Assembly (NCBI GenBank): GCA_030828505.1
Contig: JAURCJ010000002.1
Coordinates: 62,001-126,000 of the forward strand
DNA from: Alphaproteobacteria bacterium
Lineage (GTDB): Bacteria > Pseudomonadota > Alphaproteobacteria > TMED109
Length of the DNA stretch: 64,000 nucleotides
Reading direction: 5' to 3'
Positions 8,459-15,312 of the stretch are shown piece by piece. The position numbers were made by a program, and so were the translations under genes. Within the stretch, counting starts at the first letter, position 1, and each line of letters opens with the position of its first letter. The notes under the pieces are model-generated. The model was given only the letters and a program-made list of their open reading frames with translations. It was not told the origin of the DNA and searched no databases.

Positions 8459-9007
8459 ATGACCACAAATAATAAAAAATCGTATAAAAAAATTGTAGAA
8501 GATTTACAAACAGCTTTTACTGATAACCCAGAGGCAGCAAAAGCAGATTTTTTTGCATCTTCAAAACTCATAAGTGGTTTAAGGTGTGAATCTACATCAA
8601 GAGGATTTAAAACAATTATTGATGAGCCAGAATCTCTCGGTGGTTCTAATCTTGGACCTAGCCCTGTCGAGCTTGCATTATCTGCTTTAGGTGCTTGTCA
8701 AGAAATCACGTATAGGTTGTATGCAGATAAACTTGGAATTCCTTTAGAGAAAATAGAGATTGATTTATCAGGAAATTTAGATTTTAAAGGATTTTTAGCC
8801 TTAGATGATAATATTCGTGCTGGATATTTAGGAATAAATGTTACAGTAAATATAGAGAGTACAGCAAGTGATGCTGAAATTGATAAATTAAAAGATATTG
8901 TCAATGCACATTGTCCTGTACTTGATTTATTTAGTAATAAAACTCCTGTAAATATTTCTGTAAACAAAAAATCTTCAAGTTCTAATAAGAAGCAACAAGC
9001 TGCTTAA
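8459..9007 (+). CDS. OsmC/Ohr family protein
   Basis: 182 aa. OsmC family proteins are thiol peroxidases acting on organic hydroperoxides or related thiol chemistry. Both family cysteines are present: C80 in LSALGACQEI and C152 in AHCPVLD. Residues 1-45 form an extra N-terminal segment; the C-terminus is Ser/Lys/Gln-rich. GGAG lies about 8 nt before the ATG. It faces a DsrE-family gene across a shared hairpin, and the two probably arrived together with the island; OsmC and DsrE proteins both handle sulfur or thiol chemistry. Confidence 0.85.
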   Translation: MTTNNKKSYKKIVEDLQTAFTDNPEAAKADFFASSKLISGLRCESTSRGFKTIIDEPESLGGSNLGPSPVELALSALGACQEITYRLYADKLGIPLEKIEIDLSGNLDFKGFLALDDNIRAGYLGINVTVNIESTASDAEIDKLKDIVNAHCPVLDLFSNKTPVNISVNKKSSSSNKKQQAA

Positions 9008-9023
9008 TATATAGATATGGTTG

Positions 9024-9061
9024 ATAGCCCTTATGTCCCATGCGTTAAGCATAAGGGCTAT
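9024..9061. terminator. Bidirectional terminator-like hairpin between osmC and dsrE
   Basis: Perfect 12-bp inverted repeat ATAGCCCTTATG / CATAAGGGCTAT around a 14-nt loop, placed between two convergent genes. No strong T tract follows on the plus strand, but position and strength suit a shared terminator. Confidence 0.65.
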
Positions 9062-9093
9062 TAATATCTGAACTGTTTATTCTTAATCACATG

Positions 9094-9447
9094 TTAATAC
9101 GTGATTACTCTAGTATTAGGCAAAGATGATGCAACATGGAAGTCATTCATTCCTACAAAGTTAATTTTTTCTAAACAGTTTTCTTTATAAATATTTCTTA
9201 CTTCTGCACAAGGTTTACAAACTATAATTTTTGCATTTTTATGATTATATACTTCTTCAAATCTAGGTGGAGGACCTACTGGCAAAATATTTTTAGCAAC
9301 TCCTTTTGATGCTAAATGTACCGCATCATGAAATAACATTATTGTTACTTCATCATTAGCTTGTAAAGCTGAGGCAGAAAAAATAAATGGTAACATTGCT
9401 CTTGTTGGATCTGTTGGGCCCCAACTAGCAGATATGGCAAAATGCAT
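9094..9447 (-). CDS. DsrE/DsrF-like family protein
   Basis: 117 aa, right size for the DsrE fold. Recognisable parts are DEVTIMLFHDAVHLASKG and KIIVCKPCAEVR, with C77 and C80 at the position where DsrE-like sulfur carriers keep their reactive cysteine; C91 is nearby. A strong AAGGAG Shine-Dalgarno sits 7 nt before the ATG. Role probably in sulfur transfer or redox sensing; partner unknown. Convergent with osmC. Confidence 0.7.
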   Translation of the reverse strand: MHFAISASWGPTDPTRAMLPFIFSASALQANDEVTIMLFHDAVHLASKGVAKNILPVGPPPRFEEVYNHKNAKIIVCKPCAEVRNIYKENCLEKINFVGMNDFHVASSLPNTRVITY

Positions 9448-9508
9448 TAATAATCTCCTTAATATTTATGATTACAAATATAATAATTAAACTTATTATT
9501 TTATCCCC

Positions 9509-9555
9509 ATAAAAACTCTACCACAATCAGAGGTATCTCTACAAATACTGGAGTA
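9509..9555 (+). repeat. 47-bp imperfect direct repeat, copy 2
   Basis: 81% identical to 8171-8217 (38/47, no gaps), ending in the same CAAATACTGGAGTA. It lies upstream of the dsrE start, whereas copy 1 lies upstream of the 83-aa secreted gene; both downstream genes are on the minus strand. It might be a shared regulatory or mobile repeat. Confidence 0.55.
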
Positions 9556-9658
9556 TTATTCTATATGGTAACACTCTCAAGCTTAATGGTGGAATCGCTA
9601 GAGCCTTTATTTCATAACATTATTATATTTATGTTCAGCTTTTTAAAGATGCGAGTAA

Positions 9659-9796
9659 ATAATAGATTTACAAAATACTGATGTCTGGGGGTCAGGAAAA
9701 GCTCCATACACAAATCAAGTCAGAACAAATGATTTAAAATATAGTTTTGATAATATTTATCATAATTACGTCGTAGCAATAAAATACCTTTTCTGA
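9659..9796 (+). pseudogene. Possible remnant of an outer-membrane beta-barrel protein C-terminus
   Basis: 45 codons stay open between a TAA (9656) and a TGA (9794) with no ATG. The translation includes DVWGSGKAPYTNQVRTNDLK and ends HNYVVAIKYLF; alternating aromatic and hydrophobic residues with a final Phe resemble the C-terminal sorting strand of bacterial outer-membrane proteins. No upstream part is detectable. Low confidence. Confidence 0.25.
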
Positions 9797-9873
9797 TTTC
9801 ACACATATAGATAATAAAGCTTTATTTAATTTTATCTAAAAGATTCATGATTGTTGACTATTTTGTGGGTTAA

Positions 9874-9895
9874 GGTTTTACAAAATTGTAAAACC
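9874..9895. promoter_or_regulatory. Near-perfect palindrome GGTTTTACAA-AA-TTGTAAAACC
   Basis: Ten-base arms with a 2-nt centre, about 78 bp before the ATG of the secreted gene at 9973. Too tightly spaced to form a usual RNA hairpin, so it looks more like a dimer-binding operator. TTGACT lies 14 bp upstream (9854-9859). Binding protein unknown. Confidence 0.35.
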
Positions 9896-9936
9896 CTTAT
9901 ATATAAAGGGATATCTGCGGCAATGCTACAGAGGGT

Positions 9937-9946
9937 GTGTCCGCCA
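9937..9946 (+). repeat. Putative attR: copy of the tRNA-Ser 3' end
   Basis: GTGTCCGCCA, identical and co-oriented with 7682-7691. No other similarity to the tRNA precedes it, as expected for a short core crossover repeat. Together the two would bound a 2.25-kb element. Confidence 0.45.
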
Positions 9947-9972
9947 TTAATTGGGTAAAGAATTAATTTAAT

Positions 9973-10401
9973 ATGAAATATCTTCTTTATATAATATTTA
10001 TACTAATTATTTCTAATTATGCATGGGGAGAGGATATTAGCTCAAATGGCTTGGTATGCGAGATAGTACAAAATGAATCAAAGAGAGCACCAAATAAAAA
10101 ATTAATATATCATTTTGATTCTGGAAATGTTTATGCTGTAAAAGTTTCAAAAAAAAGTTCACCAATTACAATTAATAAAATTTTAATTTCTCAATATAGT
10201 TATGATAACGAAAAAATTATTTGGGAAGGGGAAAACCCTTCAAAAACTATAAAATACTATGCTAAAGTAAATAGATTAAATCATATATTAGATCTTGAAT
10301 ATTTCTTTGTCTCAGGTTCTAAAACAGATGATAGTACAAAAAAAACGATGTATTGTAATTTAACTTCTTGGCAAGAAATTGAAAACTCTATTAAAAATTA
10401 A
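9973..10401 (+). CDS. Secreted protein of unknown function
   Basis: 142 aa. Signal peptide at residues 1-19 (MKYLLYIIFILIISNYAWG, cut before EDISS). The mature part of about 120 residues is polar, lysine-rich and predicted mainly beta, with two cysteines (one near each end, perhaps a disulfide). I do not recognise a family. It starts 26 bp beyond the putative attR, so it may lie just outside the island; a similar N-terminal style recurs in the gene at 52729. An AT-rich hairpin follows it. Confidence 0.6.
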   Translation: MKYLLYIIFILIISNYAWGEDISSNGLVCEIVQNESKRAPNKKLIYHFDSGNVYAVKVSKKSSPITINKILISQYSYDNEKIIWEGENPSKTIKYYAKVNRLNHILDLEYFFVSGSKTDDSTKKTMYCNLTSWQEIENSIKN

Positions 10402-10413
10402 CCTATATATAAG

Positions 10414-10442
10414 AAAATTAAATACATATAGTATTTAATTTT
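10414..10442. terminator. AT-rich hairpin after the 9973 gene
   Basis: Perfect 12-bp arms AAAATTAAATAC / GTATTTAATTTT around ATATA, 13 bp after the stop codon. The stem is almost all A-T and the last T's belong to it, so termination strength is doubtful. Confidence 0.4.
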
Positions 10443-10540
10443 GACTCTAAATTAAATTAATGATTAAATAAATTCTTGTTAATTTAAATATTGAATTATT
10501 AAAGAAATAAATCAATATTTTATAATCTTAAGGAAAAAAA

Positions 10541-10981
10541 ATGTTTAAAATAAAAACTATAGTTTTTACTATTTTAGCTGCATTGACATTCATAAAAATT
10601 TCTTCAGCAGGTCATCACCAAATGACAATGATGTATGGTGGAGAGTTTACTAATATGAATATTGTTGCTAATGGGGATCATATGTCTATATCAGGTGCAT
10701 TTATTGGTACTAATAGAATGACAATGGAAAATGGTGATATTATTCAAACAAACTTTATGTGCCCAGCATTGTTCATTAATGGTGATGGTAACGGTACATG
10801 TAAAATGAAAGATGCTAAATCAGAAGATTTTTGGGTTTTAATTTGGCATTGTGGAACAGATGGTCAATGTACAGGTGAGGCTGTTAATGGTACTGGCCGT
10901 TTTGAAGGAGTCACTGGTAAAATGAGTTGGTGGAATGATAGTGGCTGGGGTGAAGGTTCAGGTACATTTATATTGAAATAA
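10541..10981 (+). CDS. Secreted glycine-rich protein of unknown function
   Basis: 146 aa. Signal peptide (about 1-23, ending ISSAG). The mature part starts HHQMTMMYGGEF and is rich in Gly, Met and Trp, with short beta-like segments (GTGRFEGVTGKMSWWND, GEGSGTFILK). The pattern 'GTGRFEGVTG' is seen in dirigent/allene-oxide-cyclase-like beta barrels and in some lipocalin-size secreted proteins; I do not assign a function. Three cysteines are present. AAGG lies upstream of the ATG, and it is followed by the clearest terminator in the window, so it is probably a single-gene unit. Confidence 0.65.
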   Translation: MFKIKTIVFTILAALTFIKISSAGHHQMTMMYGGEFTNMNIVANGDHMSISGAFIGTNRMTMENGDIIQTNFMCPALFINGDGNGTCKMKDAKSEDFWVLIWHCGTDGQCTGEAVNGTGRFEGVTGKMSWWNDSGWGEGSGTFILK

Positions 10982-11003
10982 ATAATAAACATAGTTTATT
11001 ATT
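10981..11003. other. Perfect hairpin immediately after the 10541 gene
   Basis: Arms AATAATAAAC / GTTTATTATT with a 3-nt ATA loop, beginning on the last base of the stop codon and adjacent to the terminator that follows. It might protect the 3' end or act as a second terminator arm. Confidence 0.45.
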
Positions 11004-11036
11004 AAGGCCTCTATATATATCTAGAGGCCTTTTTTT
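11004..11036 (+). terminator. Intrinsic terminator
   Basis: AAGGCCTCTA / TAGAGGCCT stem (11005-11013 with 11022-11030), 8-nt loop, then seven T's. A canonical Rho-independent terminator for the secreted gene at 10541. Confidence 0.9.
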
Positions 11037-11101
11037 ATTTTAAATCATTTATATTTTTGATAGCATTATTTATTATGGTTTATGGTTCTGAAGAAATTGA
11101 A

Positions 11102-12208
11102 ATGCAAAATTATCTTAAGGCAGGTGAAAAGCGTGCTTTAAGTCTTTCTAATCGCGGACCTTTAAAATTTAATAATGATGGAACTCTTCATAAAGAAATA
11201 ATTGCTTCTTATTCAGAAAATGGTTTTTATATATTTGAAAAAGTATTTTCTTATGATGAATTACTTGATTGGGAAAAAGATTATTTAAATATTATAGAAA
11301 GGTTTCCGGTAAATAGAACTTCTAAAATAGATATGAAAGGAAGGCCTGCGATTGCTTCCGACTGTAAGGCTAATATTTTATATTGGTCTAAACCTTTAGC
11401 TGATCCTTTTGGTGGAACAGATTTAGCAAATGGCAGACATCCAGTTAAAATGATAGAACCAAAACCCAAAAAAGATGATCCAGATGAAATAATATACTTA
11501 ACTCAGGGTTTTCTTCAATTTTCTGATACTTTTTTAAGGGCTTATGGACATCCACTATTGTTAAAGGTTGCAGAAAATATAAATGGAGAAGATTTTGTAC
11601 CATTTACTGAAGGCTACTTTATTAAAGATCCCGGCTTAGGCGCTTCAGTTGCTTGGCACCAAGATGGCATTAAACATTGGGAAAGCCCAAATTGGGATCA
11701 ATATACTCATGGGTTTAATTTTATGGCTCAGCTATATAATAGTACACCTGGAAATGGAGTCTGGGTTGTTCCAGGTACTCATAAATTAGGTAAGATAGAC
11801 ATAAAAGATAGAGTTAAAAAGGCAGGTACGGAAAGATTACCAGATGCTGTTCCCATAGTATGTAGACCTGGCGATGTTGCTATTACAAATAGACAGGCAT
11901 TACATGGCTCTTTTGCAAATACTAGCTCTGATAAAAGAGTTACTTTAAATTATGGTTTTCATAAAAAGTCTTCTGTATTAAATGTTTTAGGGGGTGGTTT
12001 GCATGGAAGTCCAAAAGTTTATGATGAGAAACATATTAAAGAGAGATCAAGGTTAATTCAATACGCAATAAGTGCTAGAAGCCAAAAGTATCCAAATGAA
12101 ATACCCTATATATATAAACCTCTTGAAAAATATAAAAACAAATATATTTGGAATGATCAAGCTAGAAATGATATTAGAGATTATAGTTTAATGGATATAA
12201 GTATATAA
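11102..12208 (+). CDS. Phytanoyl-CoA dioxygenase (PhyH) family Fe(II)/2-oxoglutarate oxygenase
   Basis: 368 aa from the ATG at 11102 (GAAGAA upstream); an ATG at 11075 or a TTG at 11057 would add 9 or 15 residues. The double-stranded beta-helix iron ligands are visible: H186 and D188 in AWHQDG, and H268 in QALHGSF, with 2-oxoglutarate-binding R279 in SDKRVTLNYGF. PGNGVWVVPGTHKLG is also typical. Family members hydroxylate lipids, small acids or natural products; substrate unknown. Convergent with the GT9 gene, with 10 bp between their ends. Confidence 0.85.
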   Translation: MQNYLKAGEKRALSLSNRGPLKFNNDGTLHKEIIASYSENGFYIFEKVFSYDELLDWEKDYLNIIERFPVNRTSKIDMKGRPAIASDCKANILYWSKPLADPFGGTDLANGRHPVKMIEPKPKKDDPDEIIYLTQGFLQFSDTFLRAYGHPLLLKVAENINGEDFVPFTEGYFIKDPGLGASVAWHQDGIKHWESPNWDQYTHGFNFMAQLYNSTPGNGVWVVPGTHKLGKIDIKDRVKKAGTERLPDAVPIVCRPGDVAITNRQALHGSFANTSSDKRVTLNYGFHKKSSVLNVLGGGLHGSPKVYDEKHIKERSRLIQYAISARSQKYPNEIPYIYKPLEKYKNKYIWNDQARNDIRDYSLMDISI

Positions 12209-12218
12209 ATAAGGATGC

Positions 12219-13217
12219 TCATCCAAGTAACTTGTTTACACTATTATTAACTTCATTAAATGGAATTAGATTAGGGTCAATACCTCCCCATTTTTTTGAG
12301 TCTAATATTACTAAATTTTTTGCATTTGGGGCATATTTTACTGAGTTATGCTTACTAAATAGTGATATTAACTTTGTTCCTGCAACAGCAAACATGTGAC
12401 CAGTTCCGGAATCATTAGCTATGGCAACATGAATTTGTTGTGCTAACGCTATGACAAGTATTGGTCCTTTAATGCCACTTTCTATTGCCTCATCTGTCCA
12501 TTCAGGAAAAAGAGCTTTAGGTACTTCTTTCTTTATTATATCTAAAAGGTCATTTTCTTCAGGGCCTAGGAATAATACAGGTATTCTATTATTTTCTACT
12601 TGTTTTTGCGCTAATTTAATAAAATTATCTAAGGGCCATATTTTACTTTTATCTCCAGCACCAGGCGCAATTCCTACATAAGTGGGACCTTTTGGAAGAA
12701 GTTTATTAGCTAAATGAGTATATTTATTTTCTAAAATAATATCATTTTTATCATATTTAATTTTATTATTATTAATTAGTTTAATAAAAGTGTGTAATCT
12801 ATCATTTAAAGAATAATTCTTTAAAGATAAATCCTTTGGTTTTAAATCAGAAAATAACCATTTTGCAGATGCTGATAGAAATATATCATGCTTAATTTTT
12901 TTAACTATTAATGTAGGTAAAACTACAGTCTGAGTATCAATTATAACATCGTATTTACTATCAATAGGGCAGGTCTTAATTAATTCTAAAATTGGATTAA
13001 GTCCAACTTTAATATTATCAATAACTTCGTCTATTAATTGATTTATAATAGTTTTTAAAGAATGAGAGTATTCTGTTTTACCTTGGCCAGCTAGCCAAGT
13101 AATTTTGCTATCAGGAAAATTATATCGAAGGTTTTTTATGAAATTAATTTTATATAAAGCATCTCCTATTGCTTCTCCTCCTGAGTATACTAAAATATTT
13201 TTATATTTTTTTTTCAT
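12219..13217 (-). CDS. Glycosyltransferase family 9 (heptosyltransferase-like)
   Basis: 332 aa, typical for GT9. The N-terminal GGEAIGDALYKINFIKNLR replaces the usual GxGDxxL donor loop. The C-terminal half has GIAPGAGDKSKIWPLDNF and IANDSGTGHMFAVAGTKL, the GT9 nucleotide-sugar-binding motifs. Likely adds a heptose or similar sugar to lipopolysaccharide or a surface glycan at the cytoplasmic membrane. Divergent from a DUF6165 gene and a GmhB-like phosphatase, which supports a heptose context. Confidence 0.8.
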   Translation of the reverse strand: MKKKYKNILVYSGGEAIGDALYKINFIKNLRYNFPDSKITWLAGQGKTEYSHSLKTIINQLIDEVIDNIKVGLNPILELIKTCPIDSKYDVIIDTQTVVLPTLIVKKIKHDIFLSASAKWLFSDLKPKDLSLKNYSLNDRLHTFIKLINNNKIKYDKNDIILENKYTHLANKLLPKGPTYVGIAPGAGDKSKIWPLDNFIKLAQKQVENNRIPVLFLGPEENDLLDIIKKEVPKALFPEWTDEAIESGIKGPILVIALAQQIHVAIANDSGTGHMFAVAGTKLISLFSKHNSVKYAPNAKNLVILDSKKWGGIDPNLIPFNEVNNSVNKLLG

Positions 13218-13307
13218 ATAATATCTACCTTTTTATATATGATTATAATATAAACTCTTTATTGGAAATCTTTTTTATAGTTAATTAATTTTGTAAAGGT
13301 ATAAATA

Positions 13308-13703
13308 ATGTCAGACCAAATCAATGTTCCTATATCTCCAGGAGAGTTAGTTGATAAAATAACTATCCTTGAAATAAAAAAAGAATTTATAAAAGAAAAT
13401 AATAAACTTAAAAATATAAATCTAGAATATGATTTACTTATGAAGATTTATGATGATAAAGTTTCAAATACTGAAGGAGTTTTGGAATTAAAAAATAAAT
13501 TAAAGAAAATTAACTTAAAACTTTGGAAGATAGAAGACGATATAAGAGATTGTGAGAGGGATAAATCTTTTTCCGATGTTTTTATTAATCTAGCTAGGTC
13601 AGTTTATTTCACTAATGATGATAGATCTAAGATAAAATTAGAAATTAATTTATTATTAAATTCAAATTTAGTAGAAGAGAAATCTTATAAGGAATATTCT
13701 TAA
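13308..13703 (+). CDS. DUF6165 family protein
   Basis: 131 aa. Matches the family by PISPGELVDKITILEIK, LKLWKIEDDIRDCERD and FTNDDRSKIKLEINLLL near the C-terminus. Mostly helical with strong coiled-coil character at about 20-80. Function unknown; members often sit beside GT9 glycosyltransferases in sugar clusters, as here. AAAGG lies before the ATG. Followed 5 bp later by the phosphatase. Confidence 0.75.
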   Translation: MSDQINVPISPGELVDKITILEIKKEFIKENNKLKNINLEYDLLMKIYDDKVSNTEGVLELKNKLKKINLKLWKIEDDIRDCERDKSFSDVFINLARSVYFTNDDRSKIKLEINLLLNSNLVEEKSYKEYS

Positions 13704-13708
13704 TTTAT

Positions 13709-14338
13709 ATGAAAATTTTTGAACAATTATCAGATGGTTTAGGGCTTTGGTCAGAAATTCTTACTAAAAGCAAAAGTTTAGAATATAGACCTGCATTATT
13801 TCTAGATAGAGATGGAACAATTGTAAATGAAGAAAATTATCTTCATGAAGCATCAAAAATAAAAATTAATAATAATATAAGTTCTATAATTAGTTCTTGT
13901 AATTCAAATAATATTTTAGTGATAGAAATTACTAATCAATCAGGAATAGGGAGGGGTTTATATAATTGGGATGATTTTAACGAAACTGAAAAAGAAATAA
14001 GAAAAAAATTATTAATTAATAATGCTCAAATTAATATGTTATGTGCATGTGCATTTCATCACGAGGCTCAAAATAAATATAAAGTTAATAATCATTTTTG
14101 GAGAAAACCTAATCCAGGTATGATTGAAGAGGCAAGAAATGCTTTCAATATAAATTTAAATAAATCTTGGATTATAGGAGATAAAGTTTCTGATATTAAA
14201 GCTGGAATTAATGCAGGTATAAAAGGTGGTGTTTTATATAATAATTTAGACAAAAGTATTACACATAATAATGATTTCATATTAAAATATGCACATAAAA
14301 ATGATAATTTAGAATGGTTAATTAAAGAATTTAGGTAA
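13709..14338 (+). CDS. gmhB: HAD-family D,D-heptose 1,7-bisphosphate phosphatase-like (GmhB)
   Basis: 209 aa. HAD motif I FLDRDGTIVNE has nucleophile D33 and D35; motif II is ITNQSGIGRG; motif IV is IIGDKVSDIKAG. GmhB removes the C7 phosphate in ADP-heptose synthesis. The zinc-binding pattern of GmhB (C-x-H ... C-x-C before RKP) is incomplete: CAFHH is present near 114-118, but the second cysteine pair is replaced by NHF before WRKPNPGM. Could also be a histidinol-phosphatase-like member. Its last 8 bp overlap the convergent dehydratase gene. Confidence 0.72.
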   Translation: MKIFEQLSDGLGLWSEILTKSKSLEYRPALFLDRDGTIVNEENYLHEASKIKINNNISSIISSCNSNNILVIEITNQSGIGRGLYNWDDFNETEKEIRKKLLINNAQINMLCACAFHHEAQNKYKVNNHFWRKPNPGMIEEARNAFNINLNKSWIIGDKVSDIKAGINAGIKGGVLYNNLDKSITHNNDFILKYAHKNDNLEWLIKEFR

Positions 14339-15311
14339 TAGCTTTTTTTAAAACCTTAGGATCAATATTTGATCCAGATAGTACTGCAACTATAGTCTTA
14401 TTTTTAATTATAGTTTTCTTATTCAAAATAGCCGCTAGAGCAACTGCTCCGCCTGGTTCTAAAATTATTCCTAAGTTTTGATAAGCGTATTTTATAGCTT
14501 TTAAAACTTGATTATCATTTACAATTAAGCCTCTTTTTAGTAGCTCCTTATTAATATCAAATGTTATTTCACCTGGTCTATTTGCAAGAAGAGAATCGCA
14601 TATAGAATAATTATTCATATTATTTAGAAAAATTTTTTTATTTTTTATAGATTTAGAATAGTCAGAAAAATATTTTGGTTCAACACTATATATATTTATA
14701 TTTTTATATTTCTTTTTAAGGATTGTTGAAATACCTGCAATTAAACCACCTCCTCCAGTAGGGACTAGAATTTTATCTGGCTTTAAGCCGTATTCTTTTA
14801 TTTGATCAATTATTTCTAGACCTATAGTACCTTGCCCTGCAATTACATATTTGTCATCATAAGGCGGGATAATTGAAAGGTTTTTCTTTTTCGCAATACT
14901 TTTTCCAATTTCTTCTCTATTTTCGTTTCTTCTATCATAAAAAATTATATTTGCTCCCCTTAATCTAGTGCCTTCTATCTTAATTTTTGGAGCATCTTTT
15001 GGCATCACAATAGTTGCTTTAATTTTAAATATTTTTGCCGCTTCTGCTACACCTTGTGCATGGTTGCCTGAAGACCAAGCTAGCACACCATTTAAATTAT
15101 CATGATTAATAGATTTATGAATTTTGTTATAGGCGCCTCTTATTTTAAATGAGCCTGTTCTTTGAAGGCCTTCCGCTTTATAGAATATTTTGGCCTCATA
15201 CTTTTCACTTAAATTAAAATCATAAATTAGAGGAGTTTTAGTAATATAGTTTTTTAAAGTTTTTTTAGCTTCAATTATATCGTTAGTATTTAATATTTCA
15301 CTTGATAACAT
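14331..15311 (-). CDS. PLP-dependent threonine/serine dehydratase (or serine racemase)
   Basis: 326 aa from the ATG at 15311, with GGGGAAG upstream; a TTG 24 bp earlier is less likely. Fold-type II PLP enzyme: K56 in TGSFKIRGAY forms the Schiff base, SSGNHAQG binds the substrate carboxylate and PTGGGGLIAG binds the phosphate. No C-terminal ACT regulatory domain, so it resembles catabolic TdcB, serine racemase or threo-hydroxyaspartate dehydratase rather than IlvA. Starts one base after the stop of the upstream transglycosylase gene. Confidence 0.85.
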   Translation of the reverse strand: MLSSEILNTNDIIEAKKTLKNYITKTPLIYDFNLSEKYEAKIFYKAEGLQRTGSFKIRGAYNKIHKSINHDNLNGVLAWSSGNHAQGVAEAAKIFKIKATIVMPKDAPKIKIEGTRLRGANIIFYDRRNENREEIGKSIAKKKNLSIIPPYDDKYVIAGQGTIGLEIIDQIKEYGLKPDKILVPTGGGGLIAGISTILKKKYKNINIYSVEPKYFSDYSKSIKNKKIFLNNMNNYSICDSLLANRPGEITFDINKELLKRGLIVNDNQVLKAIKYAYQNLGIILEPGGAVALAAILNKKTIIKNKTIVAVLSGSNIDPKVLKKAIT

Positions 15312-15312
15312 C

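Larger units (their letters stand above)
9448..9972. other. 525-bp gene-poor stretch of the island
   Basis: No complete gene. It holds repeat copy 2 (9509-9555), a possible outer-membrane-protein tail without a start (9659-9796), a near-perfect palindrome (9874-9895), a small CCCTT/AAGGG hairpin (about 9894-9910) and the putative attR (9937-9946). The mixture fits decayed mobile DNA. Confidence 0.5.
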
